DNA from: Anastatus disparis
Lineage: Eukaryota > Arthropoda > Insecta > Hymenoptera > Eupelmidae
Direction of reading: 5' to 3'
Length of the DNA: 64,000 nucleotides
Assembly: GCA_017163975.1 (NCBI GenBank)
Contig: JAFFSR010000347.1
Location: forward strand, 10,904,430-10,968,429
Positions 20,915 through 32,067 of this stretch are shown one piece after another (positions within the stretch are counted from its first letter, which is position 1; every line of letters starts with the position of its first letter). The notes beneath the pieces are model-generated. The model was not told the origin of the DNA and searched no databases. It worked only from the letters and a program-made list of their open reading frames with translations. The position numbers and the translations under genes were made by a program.

Positions 20915-21480
20915 ATACATTAATACGAAGTATGATACTTCATATCAGCCTATAATAGCTGAAAAACCAAATGATTTGTTATCAATAGATTTTTATGGAC
21001 CTTTACCTACATCAAGGGGGCACTAAATATCTATTAACAACCATAGATGTATTTAGCAAGTATGTGGTATTGTACCCAATAAAAAAGGCTAATACGCTTA
21101 CTGCAATTAAGAAAATCATTAATGATTACGCAGAAAAATATGGAAAACCAAAAAGAATCATATGTGATCATGGGACACAATTTACGTCAAAGAAGTGGAT
21201 TAAATGTTTAGAAGAAAATAACATCCAATTAAAATTTTCATCAGTTCGGCATCCACAAAGTAATATAGTTGAAAGGATTCATAGAGAACTAGGACGGTTT
21301 TTAGGACATTTTTAAGAGAAAATCACCAAGGATGGGCCAAATACGTAGAGATTATACAAAATATCATAAATGAAACTCACCATGAAACTACAGAGTATAC
21401 GCCAATAGAACTACACTTAAATAAAAAACCAGAAAGATTTTGGAAAAAAAGACCTAAATATTGAAAAAAAATGGAAAATA
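20915..21480 (+). pseudogene. pol: Integrase catalytic core
   Basis: The 20915-21010 part reads DLLSIDFYGPLPTS (first catalytic Asp) in one frame and 20995-21315 continues as TKYLLTTIDVFSKYVVLYPIK, RIICDHGTQFTSKKW (second Asp) and HPQSNIVERIHRELGRFL (catalytic Glu). Breaks lie at a G run near 21015, at a T run near 21312 and at an A run near 21465. All three catalytic residues are present. The core joins element DNA to the host chromosome and makes the 4-bp duplication seen at the element ends. Confidence 0.85.
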
Positions 21481-21486
21481 ATAAAG

Positions 21487-21807
21487 ATGAAAAAAATTTT
21501 CTTGGCATATAATAAACTAAAAAATAAATTGAATAAAAGAAGAGATAAGATAAATGCAAATAAGAAGCATTTTCAATTTAAAATAGATGAAAAAGTACTT
21601 TTAAAAGCAAATTATTTCTCTGAAAGAAATGAAAATAAGATTGCAAAATTTTTCGAAATTTATGAGGGTCCTTATACTATAAAAAAAAGTATAGGTCCTG
21701 ACACTTATATTCTAATCAATGATAAAGGTAAAGAAAGAGGAACCTTTCACACCTCACATTTGAAGAAATATTATAAACCAGAAATCAATAGGGAAGAAAG
21801 ATCTTAG
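21487..21807 (+). CDS. pol: Integrase C-terminal domain
   Basis: The frame contains the conserved block FKIDEKVLLKANYFSER, then KFFEIYEGPYTI and YILINDKGKERGTFHTSHLK, which matches the SH3-like GPY/F-type C-terminal domain of Ty3/gypsy integrases (Gly-Pro-Tyr present). No chromodomain follows. The stop at 21805-21807 ends pol, and a G-run that resembles the polypurine tract follows 90 bp later. Confidence 0.8.
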   Translation: MKKIFLAYNKLKNKLNKRRDKINANKKHFQFKIDEKVLLKANYFSERNENKIAKFFEIYEGPYTIKKSIGPDTYILINDKGKERGTFHTSHLKKYYKPEINREERS

Positions 21808-21873
21808 ATGACAGTTAAGCTGTACCAAGATAAAATTTAAAAAAAAAAAAGAAATAAAATTTATTAATTCTAT

Positions 21874-21902
21874 GAAAATTTTCAAATTATATCTTGGGGG
21901 GC
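21874..21902 (+). promoter_or_regulatory. Second, polypurine-tract-like sequence after pol
   Basis: AAAATTTTCAA-TTAT-ATCTTGGGGGGCT at this site closely matches the 3' polypurine tract region at 25221-25246 (AAAATTTTCAATTCTATCT plus six G). It may be an internal (central) tract or the ancestral 3' end before the 3.3-kb downstream region was acquired. Confidence 0.5.
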
Positions 21903-22080
21903 TAAGGATGTAGAGGAGTTGTTATAAAAGAAATTTTTCATTTTATAATTGAATAAAAGAAGATATAGATGAATTTCAGAACAAAGAAATTTGAAATAAA
22001 ACTCAGAGAAAAGAAGAAATCGAAAAATCTAGAAGTTTCTTTTTCTAAATACCTACGAAAATTATACCAAGCCCAAAGGG

Positions 22081-22089
22081 TATAAAAGG
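22081..22089 (+). promoter_or_regulatory. Internal TATA box ahead of the downstream ORFs
   Basis: TATAAAAGG lies 70 bp before the ATG at 22151, is identical to the LTR TATA core and has an initiator-like CACAGTC about 30 bp downstream. It could drive a subgenomic transcript. Confidence 0.5.
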
Positions 22090-22150
22090 CGAAGCAAAAA
22101 TAAATAAAGTCACAGTCTTCTAGAGTTGTTGACATAGACAGCACGCGAAA

Positions 22151-22552
22151 ATGGAATCAAAAGAAACTGCTACATACACGGAGCCATTCGCTACTTGTGA
22201 TACACAAATCCAAACTGGAGAATCCGCAGTACATCATGTAAAAAGGTTACATTGGACCACGAGAATAAAAGCAAGGAGGACGTATAAACAAGAGGCTATA
22301 CCCGGGTTCTTCAAAAAACAACCAGGAAAATCCACAAGAACAACACAAACCAAACACGTGGATCAAGCTGACGAATGGGTCCAATATGATGAGAAGGATT
22401 TAGAAGAAACTCCAATAAAAAAAATTATTGTTAGAAGAAGAGCAAGGAGGAGTAGGGAGAGAAAAGAGACACCATCTTATGATCCGGAGCAGCCATCAAC
22501 ATCTACAGCAGAATACACTCCAGAGTACATCAGCGAAGAAACAAAAAGGTAG
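22151..22552 (+). CDS. Extra ORF after pol, 133 aa, basic, unrecognised
   Basis: The frame from ATG 22151 is open for 133 codons. It is rich in Arg, Lys, Thr and Glu, with a basic cluster near residues 92-105 (IIVRRRARRSRERK) that looks like a nuclear or RNA-binding signal and an acidic/Ser-rich tail (STSTAEYTPEY). There is no signal peptide, membrane segment, furin site or Cys pattern, so it is not an envelope protein. Its place after pol behind its own TATA box suggests an accessory protein made from a separate transcript. The family is not recognised. Confidence 0.55.
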   Translation: MESKETATYTEPFATCDTQIQTGESAVHHVKRLHWTTRIKARRTYKQEAIPGFFKKQPGKSTRTTQTKHVDQADEWVQYDEKDLEETPIKKIIVRRRARRSRERKETPSYDPEQPSTSTAEYTPEYISEETKR

Positions 22553-22639
22553 AAAAGAAATAATAAAATAAATAAATATACGAATAAAGAAAAGGTATAT
22601 CAGAAAATAATTTCAATAATTACAAAAATAAATTATTAT

Positions 22640-22870
22640 ATGTTAAATAGGCAAGCTGAAGTACAGGAAGCAGACTATGAGAATGCAATACGAAAAAGGA
22701 AATGGGCTGAACATAACACCTGGATGGAGCTGCAAAATAAATATGAGGAGACACTGGACTTTGCAATGAAGACCATAAAAAAGGTGGTGAAGAAAAAACA
22801 GAAAATTTTGATTAAAGAAAAAACAAAAAAACAACAAATAGACGAATTAATAACTGAATTATTGAAATAA
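22640..22870 (+). CDS. Small coiled-coil ORF, 76 aa
   Basis: This short frame is almost wholly Lys/Glu/Gln-rich and helical (KTIKKVVKKKQKILIKEK). It lies 87 bp after the 133-aa ORF in another frame. It could be the second exon of the same accessory gene or a separate small protein; a spliced form cannot be shown by eye. Confidence 0.35.
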   Translation: MLNRQAEVQEADYENAIRKRKWAEHNTWMELQNKYEETLDFAMKTIKKVVKKKQKILIKEKTKKQQIDELITELLK

Positions 22871-23783
22871 ATTTTATTATATGAAAATGAGATAAAATAT
22901 TTTAGTAGTTAGCACCTAAACATTAAATGTTGCATGTTTAATTGTGTATCTGCTGTCTATGTCTAACAAAAAGAACATCGAGAACATCCAGATCTTCAAG
23001 AACATCCGTATATAATAGTAAAAAAAAAAAAATAATGATTAGTATAAGATACGATAAAACCAAAAGTTTGTAAATACTATATGTATTTTATTTTTAAATT
23101 TTAAAAGTCTTGGTAGAAGCACTTTAAAGTCAATTGATTTAAAAACAAACAGAAAGAAAAAATCACGCGACTGTTTTCTTTACAAACAGTGTAAAGGTCT
23201 ATTGTTAAAAATTTTATTTTAAAGAGCTTTAAAAGAAGTAATAAATAGAATAAGTAGTAGTGTTTATTTTCACAAAAAGTTAAAGGGTTTTTAAATATAA
23301 TACATAAACATTTAAATGAATAAGAAATTAATATATTATATCTTTCAATAAAATAAATTAGCAATTGAATAAACTAAAGGTAGAAAAAATTAAAAATAGT
23401 CAAAGAAATAAGTATATTTTTTTGGTTTCTCTCAAGGAAAAAGATCTAGTCTGAATAAAAAATTTTAAAATGACTGTTGACTTCCAAAATAAAATATGAA
23501 GGGCAAAATAAAAAATAAAGACTTTTGTGAATCTAGTATAGGTTTCACATTTTATCTTGTGTTTAGAAATTCATTTATTATTTGCAGAAACAATCATATT
23601 TCAAATATATTATAAATTGATTAAACTACAATAGATAAGAAAAATTATGTTTATTTGTAAGTATGATTAACTGTTTATATTTGAAAATTAAATTCATTAT
23701 CAAAACTTAATATTTTTTATAAAAATAAATATAAGCAGTAAATCATATAATATCTTTAGTATTAAAAACATTTCCAAGATAGA
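22871..23783. other. No gene seen; noncoding part of the LTR element
   Basis: AT-rich DNA between the accessory ORFs and the inverted repeats. The 87-codon minus-strand frame is low-complexity. Confidence 0.5.
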
Positions 23784-24327
23784 ATTGAAAATTTCTTTCT
23801 TTTAATCAAAGGATATCGTCAGGTGGGAGGAAGAAGGTTACGATTCGAAATTGGCCACAAAAAAGTAACGATTCGGATAAAGCCACAAAAAGGTTCAGAT
23901 TCGAAATTGGCCACAAAAAAGTTACGATTCGGATAAAGCCACAAAAAGGTTCAGATTCGGGTTTAGCCACAAAAGGTTACGATTCGGCTGCTTATTTTTT
24001 CCTTCGATGTTTTGGATGAGAACCGCTGTTGAAAACATAAGAGTTTGTCTCCTATATCTTAAGTACTCATGAATATTATAATTATGTTTTCATTTTTTTC
24101 ATGAAGAGGCAATTTTATAAGCCTATAGTTTTCAATTTAGTGAGTATAAATCATATATTGAAATATATTATTACTTTTTATAATCTTATTAAATAAAAAT
24201 TAATTGATTTATTTCATAAATTAAAAATTTCTTTACTTTAACGTTATCAATGTAAGAATAAAAAATTCACAAATTTTATAATTTAATAAAAATTCGCAAA
24301 CATTAGTTAAATTGACGTGAAATTGTT

Positions 24328-24362
<35 letters not shown>

Positions 24363-25238
24363 ATTGGAAGGCTTTATATAGTGAAAATATTCATCAACAA
24401 ATACAATTTAAATTATGAGTCTCTAAGTAAAAAATCAATCATTAAATTTGACAATAAAAACATATTAACTAGATGTTACGATTGATTATTAGCTATCGAT
24501 GCTGATAAAGCGAAAGATTCACGTATCCTCATGGAAAAAGATTTAATTCCTGCCAAATACCATAAATTCTATAAAAATTTATTACGTTGAAATATATATA
24601 TGATTATTAATTTAATAAATATGTTTATATTTATATAAAAAATACTGTTAAGAATCGTTCATTTTGTTGGCATTGCCTCACAGTGTCAATCAATTTTAAA
24701 TTAATTTTTAATAATTTTATGTCACTTTTTAATAAGTATGTTTAAATCATTTTTATAATATTTTCATGAAATATTTTAAAATTAATTTTGTTTTCATTAA
24801 CAATTATTTTTAAATTAATTCAGTAAATAATTTAAAACAATTATTACAGTATTCTTTTAAATTCATCAAAAAAGCGAAGATAACATTATTATAGAAGGAA
24901 TTTTACAATTGATTGCTTTTTTATGGAAAATATGAAAAAATAATTCTAATATTTATGAGTGCTTAGATATCGGAGATAAATTCTTGTTTTCAACAGTGGT
25001 TCTCATCCAAAACATCGGAGGAAAAAATAAGCAGCCGAATCGTAACCTTTTGTGGCTAAACCCGAATCTGAACCTTTTTGTGGCTTTATCCGAATCGTAA
25101 CTTTTTTGTGGCCAATTTCGAATCTGAACCTTTTGGTGGCTTTTCCGAATCGTTACTTTTTTGTGGCCAATTTCGAATCGTAACCTTCTTCCTCCCACCT
25201 GACGATATGTTGTATGCAAAAAAATTTTCAATTCTATC
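23784..25238. repeat. Long inverted repeats built from 28-bp units, next to the 3' polypurine tract
   Basis: Arms at about 23784-24072 and 24955-25238 are reverse complements. Each begins AGATAGAATTGAAAATT, then (A)TATCGTCAGGTGGGAGGAAG, then about five 28-bp units alternating GATTCGAAATTGGCCACAAA and GATTCGGATAAAGCCACAAA, and ends GGATGAGAACC. The 880 bp between the arms has no gene. The right arm runs directly into the six-G polypurine tract. It could be a foldback transposon that inserted here or a duplicated terminal structure of the retrotransposon itself. Confidence 0.8.
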
Positions 25239-25248
25239 TGGGGGGCGA
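25239..25248 (+). promoter_or_regulatory. 3' polypurine tract
   Basis: GGGGGG(C)GA directly precedes the 3' LTR start TGAAACGG, the expected site of plus-strand DNA priming. The tract is short and interrupted by one C. Confidence 0.75.
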
Positions 25249-26353
25249 TGAAACGGCTCATATCATAATTTTGCATTATTAACTTTTATATAATATATTT
25301 AAAAACAAATCAAACTACATTGTTATCATAAACTCTGAATTATCAATGGATGTTGATAAGGAAGAAAACTTCAGAATTTATATAGTATAAAAGCATAGAA
25401 ATGGAATGTTCTATTTCTATAATTGAATAAATATTTAATTATTTATAATAAAAATTAAATACAGTATGCTTGGATAATCATGTGTTTATGAAAAGGAACA
25501 TTCAATCTCTATGCAAATAGAATAAAAATAATATTTGTATTAATTAAAAGGTTTAAAATTATTTTCTTAATTAATAAATAAATACGTTAGGAAAATTAAT
25601 TATCAGTAAAATACATATTTGTTTTTAGAAATGTAAAGGAAACAGAAAGTTACTCGTATTAATATATTTGATTAAATATTTTGTTAGAATTACATAAAAT
25701 TAAATTTATGGAACCTTCTGTTTCCTAAATTATAAGAAATAGAATTCAATAGAAGGTAGTAAAAATCATATAAAAGGACTAGCATCTAGCTAAAGAGATT
25801 CATTCTTGATCCGACTCTCTACACGAGAGCATGTAGAAATTAGATTAATTTAACGTTCTCATTTCATTTGTATAATTTTATAAAAAGATATATTTTATTA
25901 AATAAAATTTAAAACATTAAAAGATATAAAATGATTTTAAATTCATTAACTTAAACTTATTTTCAGATAATAACAATCAAAAAACATACTATCGTGAAAG
26001 TACATATTATCGCACATTCAATGGTAAAGCATCCAGTGAATGTCGTCGATTATTGTACCAACATAAATTGCATCTAAAATAAGGATATAATATCGCACTT
26101 CCAATAGTAAAGCATCTAATGGAAGTCGTCGATTATATAGCCTTTCATAATAATTAAAATATCAATTATCGCATCTCTAATAGTAAAGCATCTAGAAGAG
26201 ATCGTCGATTCTGGTGTTTTAATTCTGCCTGCTGTATGGATTATGTGACCAATGCATGTCAAGAACTGATAAACGTAACTTTAATTTATATTTTGGTAAT
26301 TTATTATTAAAATTACCTGGCGACCGTGCATCCAGCAAAACGCGCCCGTTACA
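25249..26353 (+). repeat. 3' LTR
   Basis: One base shorter than the 5' LTR, with about three substitutions and three one-base indels by eye. The three hairpins are at 26009-26050, 26092-26133 and 26168-26209, unchanged. Confidence 0.92.
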
Positions 26354-26357
26354 ATGC

Positions 26358-26917
26358 AAAGATGAGTATTCCAGAATTTTTTCAGATTCTTTTACTGGAA
26401 TTTTCGTAGAAGAATCATCAACAGAAAATTAACGACACAGGATACCCTCCGTGTCCCTAAATTTATGGTTATCCACGGAGCACGGAGGGTCAAGTTTTCA
26501 AAGTCGATTTCGTGGTTATGTTTGTGCACCATGGTAACAGATAGCATGAAACAAAATTTTTGTTGTCCGGTACGTTACCGTAGCCTAAATAGAGCTCCAA
26601 AAAAAAAAAAAATTTTAATTGAAAAAACGCGTTTTTGATGTTATGTCAGTGGGGTAATTGAATTTTGAGAGCAAGAAAATCTTAAAAATTCACTTTTTCT
26701 ATCTTCTTTTAAATCCCATTTTCTAAATAATCAAATTCAGTCGAAGACATTTCGGACAACCTTATCTGTTAGAACCTTTCAGTCTTTCGTAATGTTTATG
26801 ATAGGTTGGCAAGAATTTGTGAACAAGAGTGTATAATATATAATACATGAGCCCGCAAATGCTGGAAAATATTGATCATTTACGTAACTTATTAGAAATT
26901 ATTTACATATTTAAGTA
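26358..26917. other. Flank between LTR and hAT elements; one short hairpin
   Basis: No gene. ACCCTCCGTG (26444-26453) and CACGGAGGGT (26481-26490) can form a 10-bp stem with a 27-nt loop. Confidence 0.55.
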
Positions 26918-27539
26918 CAGGGTTGCAAATATTTAAATCATTTTAAGCTTTAAATGAATTTTAATTTACGAATCCTTTTTGAATTCGTAATTAAAGTTTA
27001 TGCAATTAACAATTCCTTTTGGATTGATAATTGAACATATTTTAATAAACAAATCAAAATCTAATCGTGAATTGAAAAGGCTTTAATTAAAAAATCAGAA
27101 GGGATTCTTAATTAAATAAATTTCAATTCAAAAATCAAATTTTGATCGTGACTGAAAAGGGCTTTAATTAAAAATTCAATTGGTATTCTTAATTAAATAT
27201 ATTTTAATTATTAAACAATAATGTAATTGTGAATTAAAAAAGCGTCAGTTATGATTATGATTTGTGACTTCGAGGGCTTTAATTTAAAATTCCACAATTC
27301 CTTTTTAATTAAACACTGTTAAAAAAAACATGAAAATTTAATGCAAAACTGGAAGCTTGCTTCAAGTGAAAATTAATAATTTTACCGTAATTTTAATGCA
27401 AAATTGCATGAAAATTAATTATTTTACCGTAATTTTAATGTAAATGTGCATGGAATTTAAAGTAAAACTATAAATTTCATAAATGTACTGAAAGCAAAAT
27501 TGAATTTTTTTTAACAGTCAATGTACTAAGAAATTTATA

Positions 27540-27586
<47 letters not shown>

Positions 27587-27667
27587 GTGGACGCGCACAT
27601 ACATACGCACCTGCGCTCATATATATGCAACATTTCATGTCGACCCACACGCACACATACAGACAAG

Positions 27668-27724
<57 letters not shown>

Positions 27725-27725
27725 G

Positions 27726-29012
27726 ACGTTTCACGTCAACTCACCTAACAAAAAAATAGAATTCGTCGAAAATCTGTGAAAATGATCTATTTGATACCCA
27801 AAATTTACAAAAAAAAATTTTAGAGGTCCAGGTCAAAGGGGTCAGGATTTAAACGTGATGGAATTTTTCGAATTTTCCAAATTTTTTGCTAAATAAATAT
27901 TTTAATGAATTTTTTCCTCAAAAACTATCAATTTTTCGTTAAAACTTAATAGAATACTTTTTCTTGGAAATTAGATGTAGAATTCACCTGAATTTTTGCA
28001 AATTATAATATACTGATTTTTATGCTTACTTGATCGATTTAAACATACTATTTAGTATATCTAAAAATCGAGCAGGTTAAATTGGCTTTTCAAAGTCTTA
28101 TTTTTTTGTTTTTTAGGAGGAAAAAATATGCGAAGCCTCAGTTGGGCAGCCTTTTCAAAGTTACTTAATTGTGCAAAAATGTCTGTAAAAATCGTTATTT
28201 TGGATCAATGATGAGATTCGTGATTGTTTTTCTGAAAAGTATTGATTTTTGAGACAAATGTATGAAAATATTTTTATTGGAAATTGTATGTAAAATGTAT
28301 GTAAATTTTTGTAAACCATTATTTGCTAAACATCACAAATTATAAATGAAATTTTGAAATTTTAAAATTTATTTTTTGTTAAATTTTTAGTATATATGGT
28401 TCATAATGTCTTAAATTACAATTTGTAAAAATATGTTCATATTCTACACATGATTTCCAATAAAAAACATTTTCATACATTTGTCCCAAAAATCAATACT
28501 TTTTCAGAAAAACAATCACAAATCTCATCATTGATCCAAAATAACGATTTTTACAGATATTTTTGCACAATTAAGTAATTCTGAGAAGGCTGCCCAACTG
28601 GAGGCTTCGTATATTTTTTCCTCCTAAAAAAAAAAAATAAGACTTTGAAAAGCCAATTTAACCTGCTCTGATTTTTAGATATACTAAATAGTATGTTTAA
28701 ATCGATCAAGTAAGCATAAAAATCGGTATATTATAATTTGCAAAAAATTCAGGTGAATTCTACATCTAATTTCAAGAAAAAGTATTCTATTAAGTTTTAA
28801 CGAAAAATTGATAGTTTTTGAGGAAAAAATTCATTAAAATATTTATTTAGCAAAAAAATTTGGAAAATTCGAAAAATTCCATCACGTTTAAATCCTGACC
28901 CCTTTGACCTGGACCTCTAAATTTTTTTTTGTATATTTTGGGTATCAAATAGAACATTTTCACAGATTTTCGACGAATTCTATTTTTTTGTTAGGTGAGT
29001 TGACGTGAAACG

Positions 29013-29013
<1 letters not shown>
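27726..29013. repeat. 1.29-kb near-perfect palindrome, copy A
   Basis: The outer sequence ACGTTTCACGTCAACTCACC at 27726 is matched inverted at 29013. The arms of about 620 bp are almost identical, and only about 100 bp near 28330-28430 is unpaired. There are no ORFs. TA microsatellites flank it. It could extrude as a cruciform or make a long dsRNA if transcribed. Confidence 0.88.
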
Positions 29014-29062
<49 letters not shown>

Positions 29063-29105
29063 GATCCGTTTCATGTCAACTTGCACCCGTTGACCCGTAT
29101 ATTTT

Positions 29106-29186
<81 letters not shown>

Positions 29187-29187
<1 letters not shown>

Positions 29188-30480
29188 CTTTTCACGTCAA
29201 CTCACCTAACAAAAAAATAGAATTCGTCGAAAATCTGTGAAAATGTTCTATTTGATACCCAAAATATACAAAAAAAAATTTAGAGGTCCAGGTCAAAGGG
29301 GTCAGGATTTAAACGTGATGGAAATTTTCGAATTTTCCAAATTTTTGCTAAATAAATATTTTAATGAATTTTTTCCTCAAAAACTATCAATTTTCGTTCG
29401 TTAAAATTTAATAGAATACTTTTCTTGGAAATTAAATGTAGAATTCACTTGAATTTTTGCAAATTATAATATACCGATTTTTATGCTTACTTGATCGATT
29501 TAAACATACTATTTAGTATATCTAAAAATCGAGCAGGTTAAATTGGCTTTTCAAAGTCTTATTTTTTTTGTTTTTTTAGGAGGAAAAAATATACGAAGCC
29601 TCCAGTTGGGCAGCCTTTTCAAAGTTACTTAATTGTGCAAAAATGTCTGTAAAAATCGTTATTTTGGATCAATGATGAGATTCGTGATTGTTTTTCTGAA
29701 AAAGTATTGATTTTTGAGACAAATGTATGAAAATATTTTTATTGGAAATTGTATGTAAAATGTATGTAAATTTTTGTAAACCATTATTTGCTAAACATCA
29801 CAAATTATAAATGAAATTTTGAAATTTTAAAATTTATTTTTTGTTAAATTTTTAGTATATATGGTTCATAATGTCTTAAATTACAATTTGTAAAAATATG
29901 TTCATATTCTACACATGATTTCCAATAAAAAACATTTTCATACATTTGTCCCAAAAATCAATACTTTTTCAGAAAAACAATCACAAATCTCATCATTGAT
30001 CCAAAATAACGATTTTTACAGATATTTTTGCACAATTAAGTAATTCTGAGAAGGCTGCCCAACTGGAGGCTTCGTATATCTTTTCCTCCTAAAAAAACAA
30101 AAAAAATAAGACTTTGAAAAGCCAATTTAACCTGCTCGATTTTTAGATATACTAAATAGTATGTTTAAATCGATCAAGTAAGCATAAAAATCGGTATATT
30201 ATAATTTGCAAAAATTCAGGTGAATTCTACATCTAATTTCCAAGAAAAAGTATTCTATTAAGTTTTAACGAAAAATTGATAGTTTTTGAGGAAAAAATTC
30301 ATTAAAATATTTATTTAGCAAAAAATTTGGAAAATTCGAAAAATTCCATCACGTTTAAATTCTGACCCTTTTGACCTGGACCTCTAAATTTTTTTTTGTA
30401 TATTTTGGGTATCAAATAGAACATTTTCACAGATTTTCGACGAATTCTATTTTTTTGTTAGGTGAGTTGACGTGAAACGT
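29187..30480. repeat. 1.29-kb near-perfect palindrome, copy B
   Basis: A second copy of the 27726-29013 palindrome in the same orientation after a TA tract, nearly identical by eye apart from small indels. It arose by duplication or by a second insertion of the same foldback element. Confidence 0.88.
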
Positions 30481-30917
30481 TATATATATATATATATATA
30501 TATATACAGGATTTTTCACTTCAATTCGAACGCACGCACATATAGGTTTATATATATATATATATATATGTATATCTGTATACACATATACATGGGATAT
30601 TTAATGTTATTTCATACGCGCGCGCACACACAGGTTTATATATACGGGACGTTGCATGTCAATTAACATGCATGACACACGTATTTGAGTTTATATATAT
30701 TTTTCTTTATATATATATATACGGGACCGTTCCTGTGAAGGCGCATGCACGCACACACATGGGCTTATGAATATATGTATATACATATACATGGGATCTT
30801 TTATTTCAATTCACACGCACACGCACACATACATACCTGTGTGTACCACGCATGGGCTTATATACATATAGGATGTTTAATGTCAACTCGCTTGCATATG
30901 CAGAGGTTTATTAGTTA
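30481..30917. repeat. Diverged tandem modules with a GGGACGTTTCATGTCAA-like start
   Basis: Five or so modules combine a GGGA(C/T)(G/C)TT-CATGTCAA-TCACAC-GCACACAC core, then GGTTTATATATA. The same core is found at 27580-27730 and in the palindrome ends, so the palindromes and this array share an origin. The [10 protein letters not shown] open frames here are repeats, not genes. Confidence 0.65.
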
Positions 30918-30919
30918 TA

Positions 30920-31665
30920 TATGTCCTTTGGCCATATTCAGGTTAAATATGAATCGGGAACAATGTTTGTCGCTTGAGTTGAAATTGCCGAGGCCACGCG
31001 AAGCGCCCAAGGTACATTTCTGCTTAAGCAGCAAACATTGTTCGAGATTCAGATTCCGCCTGAATAATCGGTCAAAGGACATAGATGATTTTATGTCCGA
31101 AGTAGGCCGTATAAGGAACTATAACTTATTAGTTGAAAATATTAATGTTTTTTCTAATACTTGTGGAATTAAATTTTAGTTCTATTGATTTTATCTTTCC
31201 TTTCTTAGATTGGCATTTTGCAATGAGTATAGCTGCTGTCGAATGCTGCGAGTTATTTTTTTTCACTAACCTACGTTCAATATGATTGCTCTTTGATATA
31301 TTGAACGAAACATAGTAGGATCGGTGATGCTATATTGATTTCTCCTGAGATATATTCAATCTCAATATGTCTCAGGAGGACATATAAAGCTTGTAAAGAG
31401 TCCAATGGCGCGTCTGAGACATATGCGATGCCAATACAAATTAAGCATGCTCTTTACATACTGACACGAATATGGCCTACGAGGACATAAATGTATATAT
31501 GGAACATTTCATGTCAAGTTACCAATATACTCAGTTATATATATATATATATTAGTTATATACGCCATTTGGGGAGTAAGAAGGATGAATACGGGGCGAG
31601 TTTGTTGCGAGAACAGTAGACAGTCGAGGGCGCGCGAAGCGCGCTTAAGATTGACTGCTGTTCGA
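30920..31665. repeat. String of five GC-richer hairpins
   Basis: Separate inverted repeats follow one another: 30920-31083 (about 50-bp arms), 31270-31319, 31341-31380, 31392-31458 (TGTAAAGAG/CTCTTTACA) and 31611-31663 (GAACAG/CTGTTC outside, GCGCGC-GAA-GCGCGC at the tip). None overlaps another. They are less AT-rich than all surrounding DNA. Confidence 0.7.
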
Positions 31666-32067
31666 GCGCGTCCACATATGTTTTTCTATATATATATAAT
31701 ATAAATTCCTTAGTACATTTAATTAAAAAGGAATTGTGGAATTTTTAATTAAAGCCCTCCAATTCACAAATCATAATCATAACTGACGCTCTTTCAATTC
31801 ACAATTACATTTTTGTTTGTTAATTTAAATATATTTAATTAAGAATTCCATTTGAATTTTGAATTAAAGCCCTTTTTATTAACGATTATATTTTATTTTC
31901 TTAATTGAAATTTATTTAATTAAGGATTCCTTTTGAATTTGTAATTAAAGCCCTTCAAATTCACGATAACATTTGGATTTCTTAATTGAAATTTATTTAA
32001 TTAAGAATTCCTTTGAATTTATAATTAAAGCCCTTTCGATTCACGATTACATTTTGATTTCTTAATT

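Larger units (their letters stand above)
14871..26357 (+). mobile_element. Full-length Ty3/gypsy LTR retrotransposon with 4-bp target duplication
   Basis: Two LTRs (14875-15980 and 25249-26353) begin TGAAACGG and end CCCGTTACA. The flanking ATGC at 14871-14874 and 26354-26357 is a target-site duplication. Internal order is PBS, small coiled-coil ORF, tRNA-like sequence, gag, -1 frameshift signal, protease, reverse transcriptase, RNase H, integrase, an extra 3.3-kb region and polypurine tract. Reverse transcriptase before integrase and the FVDD active site place it in the Ty3/gypsy group. A tRNA-Arg primer is, from memory, shared with the Drosophila mdg1/412 lineage. I count about six single-base differences between the LTRs, so it is young, yet pol has about six frame breaks. 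Confidence 0.93.

Noticed and set aside
24953..25276. 107-codon minus-strand frame in the inverted repeat
   Set aside because: It just translates the 28-bp units and ends in the LTR; the opposite arm gives no matching gene.
27477..27734. [10 protein letters not shown] frames over TA microsatellites (also 30472-30666)
   Set aside because: Low-complexity translation of TA repeats.
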